Below are positions 27,563 through 35,798 of a DNA stretch of 64,000 nt, one piece after another. The notes beneath the pieces are model-generated. The model saw only the letters and a program-made list of their open reading frames with translations. It made no database searches and had not been told where the DNA came from. Every line of letters starts with the position of its first letter. The first letter of the stretch is position 1. The stretch spans positions 2,285,001-2,349,000 of the forward strand of contig CP073344.1 in the NCBI GenBank assembly GCA_024397875.1, in the 5' to 3' direction. A program made the position numbers and the translations under genes. The stretch is from Amphritea atlantica (GTDB taxonomy: Bacteria; Pseudomonadota; Gammaproteobacteria; Pseudomonadales; Balneatricaceae).

Positions 27563-28135
27563 ATGCGCAAAGCCATAATTTCGGTATTCACCAGCATCTT
27601 CCTGCTGTCAGGATGCAGTACGTTTAAGCCACATCAGATATCAGTTGAACCACTGAATCCGACGATTACATCGCAGTCCGCTCTGCCAGCGAACCTTCAG
27701 ATAGAGGTGCACAGCAAAGATATGCGCAGCTCCGATATTATTGGTTACCGTATCAGTCGTTTCAGCGACCGGGCAGAGGTCAGCCTTCCCCTGCCCGCCA
27801 CTGAAGCACTGATACAGGGCACCAGAGCCGCAGTGATAAAGCTGGGAGCGATTCCGGCACCATCAGCCAACACCAGACTAACGGTTGAACTGTCAAATCT
27901 GGAATACAGCGCCACACAGAGCGCGCTGCAATCAGTCATCCTGAATGCCACAATTAAAGTGACCGCAGAGAAAAACAGTAAGTTTCTCAGCGGCAACTAC
28001 AGTACCCAGAAAGAGTATCAGCATCTAGCCACCCCCTCTCTGGAGGACAATCAGAAGATGGTCAATGAGATCCTGCTGCTGACAATCAGCCGGGCTTTTA
28101 ATGACGCCAAGCTGATCAATTTCCTCGCCAGGTAA
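27563..28135 (+). CDS. YajG-family lipoprotein
   Basis: 190 residues starting MRKAIISVF with a lipoprotein signal peptide and lipobox LLSGC (Cys18). The remainder matches the YajG family of outer-membrane-associated lipoproteins (IEVHSKDMRSS, IGYRISRF). Function unknown. The start is the ATG at 27563 with GGAG at 8 bases; the frame runs further upstream inside syd but that part is not coding. Convergent with tag. Confidence 0.88.
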   Translation: MRKAIISVFTSIFLLSGCSTFKPHQISVEPLNPTITSQSALPANLQIEVHSKDMRSSDIIGYRISRFSDRAEVSLPLPATEALIQGTRAAVIKLGAIPAPSANTRLTVELSNLEYSATQSALQSVILNATIKVTAEKNSKFLSGNYSTQKEYQHLATPSLEDNQKMVNEILLLTISRAFNDAKLINFLAR

Positions 28136-28143
28136 CCGCGGAG

Positions 28144-28812
28144 TTACCAACCCACCGTGTAAGACAACAGCCGGCTGATGTGTGCCATCGGCCGGCCCGA
28201 CTCCTCCTGCCACTGATTAAAACAGTCCTGCACCTTTCGCAGATCCCGCTGCGCCGTAGGCGCCTTATCAATAACATCCTGCGCCTTAAGCGCCGCCACC
28301 ACGTCATCGGTGAGAATAAATGTATCCTTACCAACCTGGCGCAAAAAGTAAGCACCTGACTTACCGCCCAGTTGCTGCCCCTGTTTTTTCAGCAGAGCCC
28401 AAAGCCCGGTAATATCGGTCACCGGCCAGTCCGCAATAAAATTAGCAAAACTGCCATGCTGTGCCGCCAGTTCGGTCACCATCATCGCATTTGCGCGGAC
28501 CGATTTAATCTTACCCCAGTGACGGATAATCTGATCATTCTGCATCAGATTCTCCAGTTGATCATCGCTCATCAGAATAATCTTATCAGGATCAAAGCCA
28601 TAGAAAGCCTGCTCAAACGCCGGCCACTTTGCATCGACCACCGAATGCTTGATCCCTGCACGGAATACCCGCAGACAGAGCTGGGACAGTAACCGATCAT
28701 CCCCCGTCGCCTTGAGTGCTTCCGCTGACTTTACCTGTGGCAGCAAGGCCTCGACATCCTGTCCCGCTTTATGGGCCGCCACATGCTCATAGATCCATTT
28801 AAACGATTTCAC
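28144..28812 (-). CDS. tag: DNA-3-methyladenine glycosylase I family protein
   Basis: A 222-residue helix-hairpin-helix base-excision enzyme of the Tag family, which removes 3-methyladenine from alkylated DNA. It matches the family across the fold (LCLRVFRAGIKHSVVDAKWPAFEQAF read in parts, IIRHWGKIKSVRANA, QLGGKSGAYFLRQVGKDTFILTDDV). Sequence is diverged from E. coli Tag and the zinc-snap residues are not evident, so it belongs to the larger Tag-like subgroup. It follows msrB by 3 bases. Confidence 0.85.
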   Translation of the reverse strand: MKSFKWIYEHVAAHKAGQDVEALLPQVKSAEALKATGDDRLLSQLCLRVFRAGIKHSVVDAKWPAFEQAFYGFDPDKIILMSDDQLENLMQNDQIIRHWGKIKSVRANAMMVTELAAQHGSFANFIADWPVTDITGLWALLKKQGQQLGGKSGAYFLRQVGKDTFILTDDVVAALKAQDVIDKAPTAQRDLRKVQDCFNQWQEESGRPMAHISRLLSYTVGW

Positions 28813-28815
28813 GGG

Positions 28816-29226
28816 TCAGCTCTCCTCTGAGTGAAAATCGATAGAGACTGAGTTGATACAGTAACGCATACCTGTTTCGGTTGGCCCGTCCGGGAATAGA
28901 TGCCCCAGATGTGCACCACAATTACTGCACACCACTTCGGTGCGGATCATGCCGTGGGAGGCATCCCGGTTTTCGGTTATATTCTCAGCCACCGCAGGGG
29001 CATCAAAACTCGGCCAGCCACATCCCGCATCAAACTTGCTATCACTGCTGAACAACTCTTCGCCACAGGCAATACAATGATACTTTCCGTCTCTGAAAAA
29101 CTGATCATACTGACCCGTTCCTGGCCCCTCAGTACCCTTCTGCCGACAGACATAGTATTGCTCTGGAGTCAGCTGCTCGCGCCACTCCGATTCAGTTTTT
29201 TTTACTTTAAAATCATCACCTGCCAT
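28816..29226 (-). CDS. msrB: Peptide-methionine (R)-S-oxide reductase
   Basis: MsrB repairs R-sulfoxides of methionine in proteins. The 136-residue product has the zinc cysteines CIACG and CSNCG, CGWPSF, and the catalytic cysteine in MRYCINSVS. The ATG at 29226 has GGAG at 6 bases and gives the usual length; the longer upstream extension is not used. It precedes tag in a two-gene repair operon. Confidence 0.96.
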   Translation of the reverse strand: MAGDDFKVKKTESEWREQLTPEQYYVCRQKGTEGPGTGQYDQFFRDGKYHCIACGEELFSSDSKFDAGCGWPSFDAPAVAENITENRDASHGMIRTEVVCSNCGAHLGHLFPDGPTETGMRYCINSVSIDFHSEES

Positions 29227-29391
29227 AACAAACTCCAATACAGATAGGTAAAACGAAAAGATCAATCTGTTACTGTGCAATATCCGTGAAACAGCGTATT
29301 ATTCCGAGCCTTCGGCAAGCTGTTATCACGCATAATTTTATGCCTCTTACCGATAATAGAATATTACAGGACACCACTACAGGATTAATCC

Positions 29392-30609
29392 ATGTCCGTT
29401 ATCAGAAAATCGAACAAACTGATCAACGTCTGCTATGACATCCGTGGTCCCGTCCTTCAGGAAGCGAAACGTCTTGAGGAAGAGGGGCAACGCATTATAA
29501 AACTGAACATTGGCAATCCCGCCCCTTTTGGTTTTGATGCACCGGAAGAGATAGTTCAGGACGTTATATATAACCTGCCCTCAGCGCAGGGCTATTGTGA
29601 CTCTAAAGGGCTGTTTTCCGCCCGCAAAGCGGTGATGCAAGAGTGCCAGAAGAATGGTATCCGCAACGTTGCTATTGAAGATATCTATCTGGGTAACGGC
29701 GTCAGCGAACTGATCGTCATGGCGACTCAGGGCCTGTTGAATGATAATGATGAACTGTTGATTCCGGCCCCCGACTACCCTCTGTGGACCGCAGCAGCAA
29801 GCCTCGCTGGCGGCAACCCGGTTCATTACCTCTGCGACGAACAGAAAGGCTGGGCACCGGACGTAGATGATATCCGCAGTAAGATTACTGAGCGCACCAA
29901 GGGAATCGTCGTTATCAATCCCAACAACCCAACCGGCGCCGTCTATCCGGAAGCGGTTCTGCGTCAGATTATCAGCCTGGCAGAAGAGTTTGGTCTGATC
30001 GTTTTTGCTGATGAGATCTACGATAAAATCACCTACAACGGTGCCAGACATATTCCTCTGGCTTCGCTGAGTGATGATATCCTGTGCATCACTTTTAACG
30101 GCCTGTCCAAGACATACAGAGCGGCTGGTTTCCGTTCTGGCTGGATGGTTATGACCGGTCCCAAACATCATGCCCGTGATTATATTGAAGGTCTGGAGAT
30201 GCTGGCCAGCATGCGCCTGTGTGCTAACGTGCCGGCACAACATGCAATCCAGACAGCGCTGGGGGGCTACCAGAGTATCAATGAGCTGACAGTGCCCGGT
30301 GGACGCCTTCATGATCAGTGCGAGCTGGCCTGGCGGAAGCTAAATGAAATCCCGGGAGTATCCTGCGTTAAACCTCAGGGAGCACTCTATCTGTTTGCCA
30401 GACTGGATCCGGAAGTCTATCCAATCAAAAACGATGAGAAGATGGCACTGGATCTGTTGCAGCAACAAAAGGTGCTGATAGTCCAGGGCAGCGGCTTCAA
30501 CGTACCTGACACTCAGCACTTCCGACTGGTTTTTCTGCCAAGGGAAGATGAGCTCTGTGAAGCCATTGATCGCATTGCAGCATTCCTGAAAAATTACTCA
30601 CAGGAATAG
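29392..30609 (+). CDS. alaA: Alanine aminotransferase (AlaA type)
   Basis: A 405-residue fold-type I aminotransferase closely like AlaA, which makes alanine from pyruvate and glutamate. Features include KLNIGNPAPFGFDAP, GNGVSEL, the PNNPTGAV loop, the ADEIYDKI aspartate motif and the PLP lysine in NGLSKTYRAAGFRSGW. Length matches. It is followed by a strong terminator and is monocistronic. Confidence 0.94.
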   Translation: MSVIRKSNKLINVCYDIRGPVLQEAKRLEEEGQRIIKLNIGNPAPFGFDAPEEIVQDVIYNLPSAQGYCDSKGLFSARKAVMQECQKNGIRNVAIEDIYLGNGVSELIVMATQGLLNDNDELLIPAPDYPLWTAAASLAGGNPVHYLCDEQKGWAPDVDDIRSKITERTKGIVVINPNNPTGAVYPEAVLRQIISLAEEFGLIVFADEIYDKITYNGARHIPLASLSDDILCITFNGLSKTYRAAGFRSGWMVMTGPKHHARDYIEGLEMLASMRLCANVPAQHAIQTALGGYQSINELTVPGGRLHDQCELAWRKLNEIPGVSCVKPQGALYLFARLDPEVYPIKNDEKMALDLLQQQKVLIVQGSGFNVPDTQHFRLVFLPREDELCEAIDRIAAFLKNYSQE

Positions 30610-30616
30610 CACTTTT

Positions 30617-30645
30617 AAAAAGCGATCATCTGATCGCTTTTTTTA
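30617..30645 (+). terminator. Intrinsic terminator after alaA
   Basis: AGCGATCA and TGATCGCT arms with a 2-base centre, flanked by A and T runs; it can work on both strands. Confidence 0.9.
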
Positions 30646-30834
30646 TTTCTGAAACAAGCTCTATACTTAGTCATATTTCTGTTATAAAACAGACATATAA
30701 TCTGGCGGCGTTGCAGCTTTCCGGTATCAGGAAAATATTAAGTTCAATTAATTCTGTGCGGCTACCATCGGACAGAGGCACGAATGAATTTTTCGCACCG
30801 CCCTTAACAATCAACTCACACTCGCGGAATCCGT

Positions 30835-31203
30835 ATGTTTATTAAGATCAAGAAAAATTGTGGCATCTACATGGAACACAACGGCATGGAAAAAAACCAT
30901 ATCATGCCCGTCACCAGCAACTTTCTGATCAATCTGGGTCATGCAGCTGAGATCTCTTTCTACACCATCAAAGAGACCAAAACCCGTTTCGATCTTGAAA
31001 ATCATCAGATAACCGTGCCGCCGCACACCCGCGTTATCCATCTGCAAATGGCGTACAACTACTCCAGCACTAAAGAAAAAATCGGCGATTCAAAAGGCAG
31101 TATTATTGAGCGTAACTTCTACAAGTTCTACTTTAAACCCGAAGAGATGGGGCAATACGAAGAGCTACGTGCCCATATCGAAAAGCACGTACTCAACCTC
31201 TGA
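30835..31203 (+). CDS. Orphan soluble protein of unknown function
   Basis: 122 residues with no signal peptide or membrane segment. It has a basic N terminus (MFIKIKKNCGIYMEHNGMEK), a hydrophobic middle and a charged tail (KPEEMGQYEELRAHIEKHV). I do not recognise any domain. The ribosome site is weak (GCGGAA before ATG), and an alternative ATG lies 10 codons in. Codon use is like its neighbours, so it is probably a real gene of narrow distribution. Confidence 0.6.
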   Translation: MFIKIKKNCGIYMEHNGMEKNHIMPVTSNFLINLGHAAEISFYTIKETKTRFDLENHQITVPPHTRVIHLQMAYNYSSTKEKIGDSKGSIIERNFYKFYFKPEEMGQYEELRAHIEKHVLNL

Positions 31204-31375
31204 TCCCTACGAACCATCCGGCAGCAAAGTGAGCGCTGCCGGATCGGCAACCTCCCAGACTGGGATTCATTATTGTTGCAAAACAGTCGCTTTCATCTGA
31301 TTCTGAAAAGATCGGCGCACACGCGATACCCTCCTCAGGGACAGCCTGCCAGCCTGAACTTATAAGGATGAGCCA

Positions 31376-32200
31376 ATGGAAGTCAGCGAACTATTACAAC
31401 AAACCCATAAACTTCCAAACGTTCCCGATGTTGTACGCGAACTGATTCAGCAACTCAATAATCCCAAAGCTGATTACGCCGTTATCGCTGACAAAGTTAT
31501 TCACGACCAAACCCTCTCACTGAAAATTCTGCGACTGGTCAATTCTGCCCATTTTGGCCTGAGCCGAAAAATATCGTCAATCAATGAAGCCATCATTATG
31601 CTGGGTATGGTGCAACTTAAAACGATGGTCATCGCCTCAGGTTTTGCCGGTTCAGTTAAAGAGGTTGAGGGACTCGATCTTAAGCAGTTCTGGACAGATT
31701 CATTCCAGGTTGCCACACTCGCTAAATGGTTTGCCGATAAAAGCAACTGTGCAGATCCCGATACCGCTTTCACTGTCGGCCTGATTCACAACATTGGCCG
31801 GCTACTGCTTCACCTTACAAAGCCAAAACTGGCTGAAGCGATACAGACGCTGGTTGATGAAACGGACTGCGACCGCTCCGAGGCAGAGATGATAAGGCTC
31901 GGATTCACCACAGCAGAAGCCGGTCAGGCGTTATTACGATACTGGCAGTTCCCGGCCAGTCTCGGAGAAGCCGTACGTTATCATAAGCAGCCTTTCGATG
32001 CGCAGAACCCGGATCCACTGAGTGCAATAGTCAATATCGCCTGCTATATAAATGCCTGCATCAAAAAAAACCAGCCCATCACGGATGCTATCGCCATGTT
32101 TCCTGCTGCAGATGCAGAACTTGCAGGACTGCCAGCCAATATCGCATCGACCGCCGGGGAAGCAATGCAACTGCAATCAGGCCTTGAGGGACTTCTATAA
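31376..32200 (+). CDS. HDOD domain signalling protein
   Basis: A 274-residue HDOD-domain protein (about 15-210): KLPNVPDVVRELIQQLN, a SLKILRLVNSAHFGL segment and the degenerate HD region LIHNIGRLLLH. HDOD proteins act as regulatory scaffolds in cyclic di-GMP and motility networks and usually lack catalytic HD residues. No partner is adjacent, but three GGDEF genes lie elsewhere in the window. A terminator follows. Confidence 0.88.
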   Translation: MEVSELLQQTHKLPNVPDVVRELIQQLNNPKADYAVIADKVIHDQTLSLKILRLVNSAHFGLSRKISSINEAIIMLGMVQLKTMVIASGFAGSVKEVEGLDLKQFWTDSFQVATLAKWFADKSNCADPDTAFTVGLIHNIGRLLLHLTKPKLAEAIQTLVDETDCDRSEAEMIRLGFTTAEAGQALLRYWQFPASLGEAVRYHKQPFDAQNPDPLSAIVNIACYINACIKKNQPITDAIAMFPAADAELAGLPANIASTAGEAMQLQSGLEGLL

Positions 32201-32242
32201 ATCGGGTTACCTGAAACATCACGGATGACTAGCTGAGCCATT

Positions 32243-32273
32243 AAAAAAGGCAGCTGTAAAAGCTGCCTTTTTT
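32243..32273 (+). terminator. Intrinsic terminator after the HDOD gene
   Basis: AAAAAAGGCAGCT and AGCTGCCTTTTTT arms with a 5-base loop; symmetrical A/T runs suggest bidirectional use with the convergent exonuclease gene. Confidence 0.9.
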
Positions 32274-32303
32274 AATCAACCGAGCGACGCATAAACGTAA
32301 CAT

Positions 32304-32780
32304 TCATTCGTCAAAGCGGACACTGTGAACAGCCTGCAATATATGATCGACATCACTCATCGCCCGATGGCGGCGCAACTGCGCTTTAGTGATGAATTGA
32401 TACTGAATCATCTCCTCAGGGCTAAGAAGCTCTCGCAATCCGACTAAGCGAAACGCCATCTTCTGACCCGCGGCCGTAAACAAACGCTTAAGCCAAAAAG
32501 AATCAAACTCCCAGGCATCACTGAGAACCTCACACCCCTGCAACGCTTCATTCAACCGGTTGCAGGCAGATTCAGCACTCACGCCCTTCTGACGCAGCTC
32601 AGTGCGACACAGACTGTGAAGCTCCTCGGCAAAATCATCCCAGAAAGTCCAGCCTGGCACTGTATCGGGGTTTATCAAAAAAGTATCACTCTCATCGGCG
32701 GTACTTTTCCAGGCAACTTCAATTGGATAGGAGTGTGGTCCCAGCCCACTCGCTTCCAAATCCAGGCAGATCAAATTCAT
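32304..32780 (-). CDS. DEDD-type 3'-5' exonuclease domain protein
   Basis: A compact 158-residue RNase H-fold exonuclease: motif I DLEASG (Asp7, Glu9), motif II Asp in AWEFDSFW (about 92-94) and motif III HRAMSDVD (DEDDh type, His and Asp). Probably a single-strand DNA or RNA trimming enzyme. No polymerase or other domain is fused. It is divergent from nothing close; the methyltransferase gene follows 40 bases after. Confidence 0.85.
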   Translation of the reverse strand: MNLICLDLEASGLGPHSYPIEVAWKSTADESDTFLINPDTVPGWTFWDDFAEELHSLCRTELRQKGVSAESACNRLNEALQGCEVLSDAWEFDSFWLKRLFTAAGQKMAFRLVGLRELLSPEEMIQYQFITKAQLRRHRAMSDVDHILQAVHSVRFDE

Positions 32781-32819
32781 AACATTCCTGTTTAACTACA
32801 CACTTTACTTGCAGACTGT

Positions 32820-33743
32820 TCAGTCAGCCCTTTTGAATAACAGAACTTTCAACGCCTGCTCGGGATCCTGGTCCGGAAAATCAACCGGGTTAGCAATGCG
32901 TTCACAAAAGATAAATTCAGGACAACAATCCTCAACCAGCTGCATGAGGAAGTCACTACCCAGTTGAGGGTAATTAAGGCATAGCAGCACCTCTCCTCTT
33001 TCTGCGGTCAGGTCGGGCAGACGCTTAAGCACCTTGCGATAATCATCGGTGGCAACGAAACTGCCTCGCTGAAAACTAGGCGGATCAATGATCACCAGAT
33101 CATACGGACCTTCACGCTTCAGCTTACCCCAGGAGCGGAACAGGTCATGACCTAAAAATTTAACCCGCTCCAGCGACTGCTGATTGAGCCGGTGATTTTG
33201 CCGACCGGTCGTGAGCGCGCCACGACTCATATCCAGGTTTACCACGCTGTCAGCACCACCCGCCATGGCCGCGACAGAGAAACCACAGGTATAGGAAAAC
33301 AGATTCAGTACCCTTTTCCCCTGACTGTTATGTTTAACCCAGCGTCGCCCTTCGCGCATATCCAGAAACAGACCACTGTTCTGATTTTTTAAAGGCTGGA
33401 CACTATATTTCAGGCCCAGCTCAGTCACTGACAATGCCTGTTTAAGATCTTCGCAACCATTGTTCCAAAGCACTTCAATACTGTTTTCCCGCCGGTAACG
33501 GTGCTGCACTATCAGCGCATCGGGCTTAAACGGGCTGTCGAGTTGCAGAAAATAGTGATTCAGCGACTCAACCAGTTCGGCCGGGTGTTCGCTGAACAGC
33601 CGGATAATGGCTACCGGGGGCAGCAGATCGATAATAAGCTGCTCATAGCCTGGATAACATCGACCACGACCATGAAACAACCGTCTGACCTCGCCCGAGG
33701 ATAAACCAAGCTGTGTGGAGATAGAATCAAAAACAACCTGCAT
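32820..33743 (-). CDS. RlmI/RlmK-like class I SAM-dependent methyltransferase
   Basis: 307 residues of the COG1092 methyltransferase family. The SAM site is LNLFSYTCGFSVAAMAGGA (about 148-165) with the acidic VVNLDMS, and the catalytic motif IDPPSFQRG (about 225-233). Family members methylate rRNA cytosine C5 or guanine; the exact nucleotide cannot be told. The open frame continues to a GTG at 33836, but the ATG at 33743 (MQVVFDSI) gives a normal length and is preferred without certainty. Confidence 0.82.
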   Translation of the reverse strand: MQVVFDSISTQLGLSSGEVRRLFHGRGRCYPGYEQLIIDLLPPVAIIRLFSEHPAELVESLNHYFLQLDSPFKPDALIVQHRYRRENSIEVLWNNGCEDLKQALSVTELGLKYSVQPLKNQNSGLFLDMREGRRWVKHNSQGKRVLNLFSYTCGFSVAAMAGGADSVVNLDMSRGALTTGRQNHRLNQQSLERVKFLGHDLFRSWGKLKREGPYDLVIIDPPSFQRGSFVATDDYRKVLKRLPDLTAERGEVLLCLNYPQLGSDFLMQLVEDCCPEFIFCERIANPVDFPDQDPEQALKVLLFKRAD

Positions 33744-33905
33744 ATGAGACCCGCTCAGGTACTTCTTTATATAAAAAGTCGCGATTATAGAGACCCACCG
33801 GGCACGGAGCCAGTTTTTTATCTCCCTGATCACCACAGCGCTTGAAACTCATTGTGTTTGCCTATATCTATAACATCAACTTCATTACAAAGAGCTAACT
33901 CAATC

Positions 33906-34802
33906 ATGATGCGAATCGGTCTTTTCCTGTTAACCAACATTGCGGTCATTGCACTCGCCAGTATCACACTCAGCCTGTTCGGTGTGGGATCAATACTACA
34001 GGCAAATGGTGTAAACCTGGATCTGGGAAACCTGCTGGTTTTCTGTGCCGTTTTTGGTTTTGCCGGCTCCTTTGTATCGCTGTTTTTATCTAAGTTTATG
34101 GCTAAAAAGGGTACCGGAACCGAAATCATAAGCCAGGCTCGTACAGCGGATGAACAATGGCTGCTGGATACGGTTAAAGAACTGGCCGATCAGGCGGGTA
34201 TCGGTATGCCTGAAGTCGGAGTATTTCCGGCCCAGCAAGCCAATGCCTTTGCCACTGGCTGGAATAAAAACGACGCCCTTGTTGCCGTTAGCCTGGGATT
34301 GCTGCAACGCTTTCGCCGGGAGGAGATCCGGGCCGTTCTGGCGCATGAAATAGGTCATGTTGCCAATGGTGATATGGTCACCCTGACGCTGATTCAGGGT
34401 GTCGTAAACACCTTTGTAATGTTCTTTGCCCGCATTATCGGCCACTTCGTTGACCGGGCAATTCTGAAGAACGAACAGGGTCACGGTATTGGCTATTTCA
34501 TCACCACGATTGTGGCTGAAATAGTGCTGGGCATCCTCGCCTCAACAATCGTTGCCTGGTTCAGCCGTCGAAGAGAATTCCGGGCGGATGAAATGGGCGC
34601 TCGACTGGCAAGCCCCCACGCGATGATCGGAGCCCTGCAACGCCTTAAAGCTGAATACAACGTACCTGACCAAATGCCGGAAACACTCACCGCGTTTGGT
34701 ATCAGCAGCCATATCAAAGGCGGCCTGATGGCTTTACTGGCAACGCATCCGCCCCTGGATGACCGGATTGCAGCGCTGCAAAACGGTCATCACTCTAAGT
34801 GA
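33906..34802 (+). CDS. htpX: Membrane protease HtpX
   Basis: HtpX is an inner-membrane zinc metalloprotease that degrades misfolded membrane proteins with FtsH. The 298-residue product has two N-terminal membrane helices (about 4-24 and 40-62), the zinc motif HEIGH (147-151) followed by ND, two more membrane helices (about 158-178 and 195-215), and the third-ligand segment FRADEMGA. The frame is open from 33852 but family members start MMRI, so 33906 is chosen. Terminated by a strong hairpin. Confidence 0.96.
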   Translation: MMRIGLFLLTNIAVIALASITLSLFGVGSILQANGVNLDLGNLLVFCAVFGFAGSFVSLFLSKFMAKKGTGTEIISQARTADEQWLLDTVKELADQAGIGMPEVGVFPAQQANAFATGWNKNDALVAVSLGLLQRFRREEIRAVLAHEIGHVANGDMVTLTLIQGVVNTFVMFFARIIGHFVDRAILKNEQGHGIGYFITTIVAEIVLGILASTIVAWFSRRREFRADEMGARLASPHAMIGALQRLKAEYNVPDQMPETLTAFGISSHIKGGLMALLATHPPLDDRIAALQNGHHSK

Positions 34803-35113
34803 TTAAACGTCCCTGACAGACGCCCCTGACGGGGCGTTTTTTTATACTGCATCAGTAACATCTGCCCCCACCTCTTTCCGGTAACCTCAGGCAGTCCGCG
34901 AGCCAGCCAGAGCAAACTTTCCTTTAGCATTTTTTACATTTTTCGCCATTTTTTGTACTTTCAAAATATTCATACAAAAAATCATTTAGCGTAGAAAAAT
35001 TCATTTTACGCCTGCGTATCTTGTCCCATAATCTGGATAGACGCGAACCTGCAGGGCAGGCGGGTTTGATCATGTAATTCCTTAATATTGGCTAATTTTG
35101 ATAAGAGATATCT
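34803..35113. other. 311-base intergenic region after htpX
   Basis: Contains the htpX terminator (34820-34843) and then AT-rich DNA with several T-rich runs (34915-34990). No gene or recognised RNA; it must hold the promoter of the small-protein gene at 35114. Confidence 0.5.
34820..34843 (+). terminator. Intrinsic terminator after htpX
   Basis: ACGCCCC and GGGGCGT arms, a 4-base TGAC loop and seven T. Confidence 0.93.
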
Positions 35114-35329
35114 ATGGCCAATTTGCATGTGAAGAGCGGAGCCATGACAGAAAAAGAAAAAAAAGACACTGAACTTCTCGATCTGGCAGATGACTGGGAA
35201 GATGATGAGATAGAGATTGATGCAAAAGAGAAAAAATTTTGCTGTGATGCGGAAAAAAGAAAGCGCATAGAGCTATTAATGGAGCAGCGCAGACTGGAGC
35301 GGGAACTTCGCGAGTTTTACGACGATTAA
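35114..35329 (+). CDS. Small charged protein of PA3496-like type
   Basis: 71 residues (or about 61 from the internal ATG at MTEKEKKD): an acidic first half (LADDWEDDEIEID) and a basic C-terminal helix with RKRIELLMEQRRLERELREF, then DD. This resembles the PA3496 family of very small proteins of unknown role, sometimes annotated as putative envelope-integrity proteins. A second family member lies 244 bases downstream. Ends in a terminator. Confidence 0.7.
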   Translation: MANLHVKSGAMTEKEKKDTELLDLADDWEDDEIEIDAKEKKFCCDAEKRKRIELLMEQRRLERELREFYDD

Positions 35330-35355
35330 GGGCAGCATCCGCTGCCCTTTTTGTT
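35328..35355 (+). terminator. Intrinsic terminator after the first small charged protein
   Basis: AAGGGCAGC and GCTGCCCTT arms with a 4-base loop, then a T-rich tail. Confidence 0.9.
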
Positions 35356-35572
35356 TCTCTAAACTTGCGGATATACGTGCTCATATCAACGTTTGTATCC
35401 GATTCTGCCGACTCACTTTCGCCATAACGCCAGTCATAAAAGTCACATCAACTCCCGCACCGGTTCCGCAGCAACATTTCTGCCACGAAAGCTTCATAGA
35501 TACGTCACCCTACCGTCATCCACAAAGGGTTTTATTTACTCATCACAAAAAACGCAACCCTGGTAAGTATCT

Positions 35573-35767
35573 ATGAGCAGCAAGATTCGTCTGGACGACC
35601 TGTCAACAGAAGCCCTTGATGAGATGGACAACGACTTTTTCAAAAGCCCCGAGCCTGAACGGCAAAAAAAAGCCGGGCGTAAAAACCGTAAACGTCAGAT
35701 GATTGAAGATTATATGGAAGAACGCTCGCTGAAGCGTCGCCTCACTGAATCTTACGAATTTTTCTGA
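35573..35767 (+). CDS. PA3496-family small protein
   Basis: 64 residues: MSSKIRLDDLSTEALDEMDN, a middle rich in Lys/Arg (RQKKAGRKNRKRQ) and a helix ending EERSLKRRLTESYEF. The C-terminal pattern (ED/E-YMEERSLKRRL) matches the PA3496 family. It shares the layout acidic N, basic helical C with the gene at 35114. Role unknown; ribosome site only moderate. Confidence 0.78.
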   Translation: MSSKIRLDDLSTEALDEMDNDFFKSPEPERQKKAGRKNRKRQMIEDYMEERSLKRRLTESYEFF

Positions 35768-35798
35768 GTTTAAGCTTCACCCAGCCCTGCAGCAGTGA

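Noticed and set aside
28132..28149. Small GGTAAC/GTTACC hairpin between the yajG-like gene and tag
   Set aside because: No T run on either strand, so it is not counted as an intrinsic terminator.
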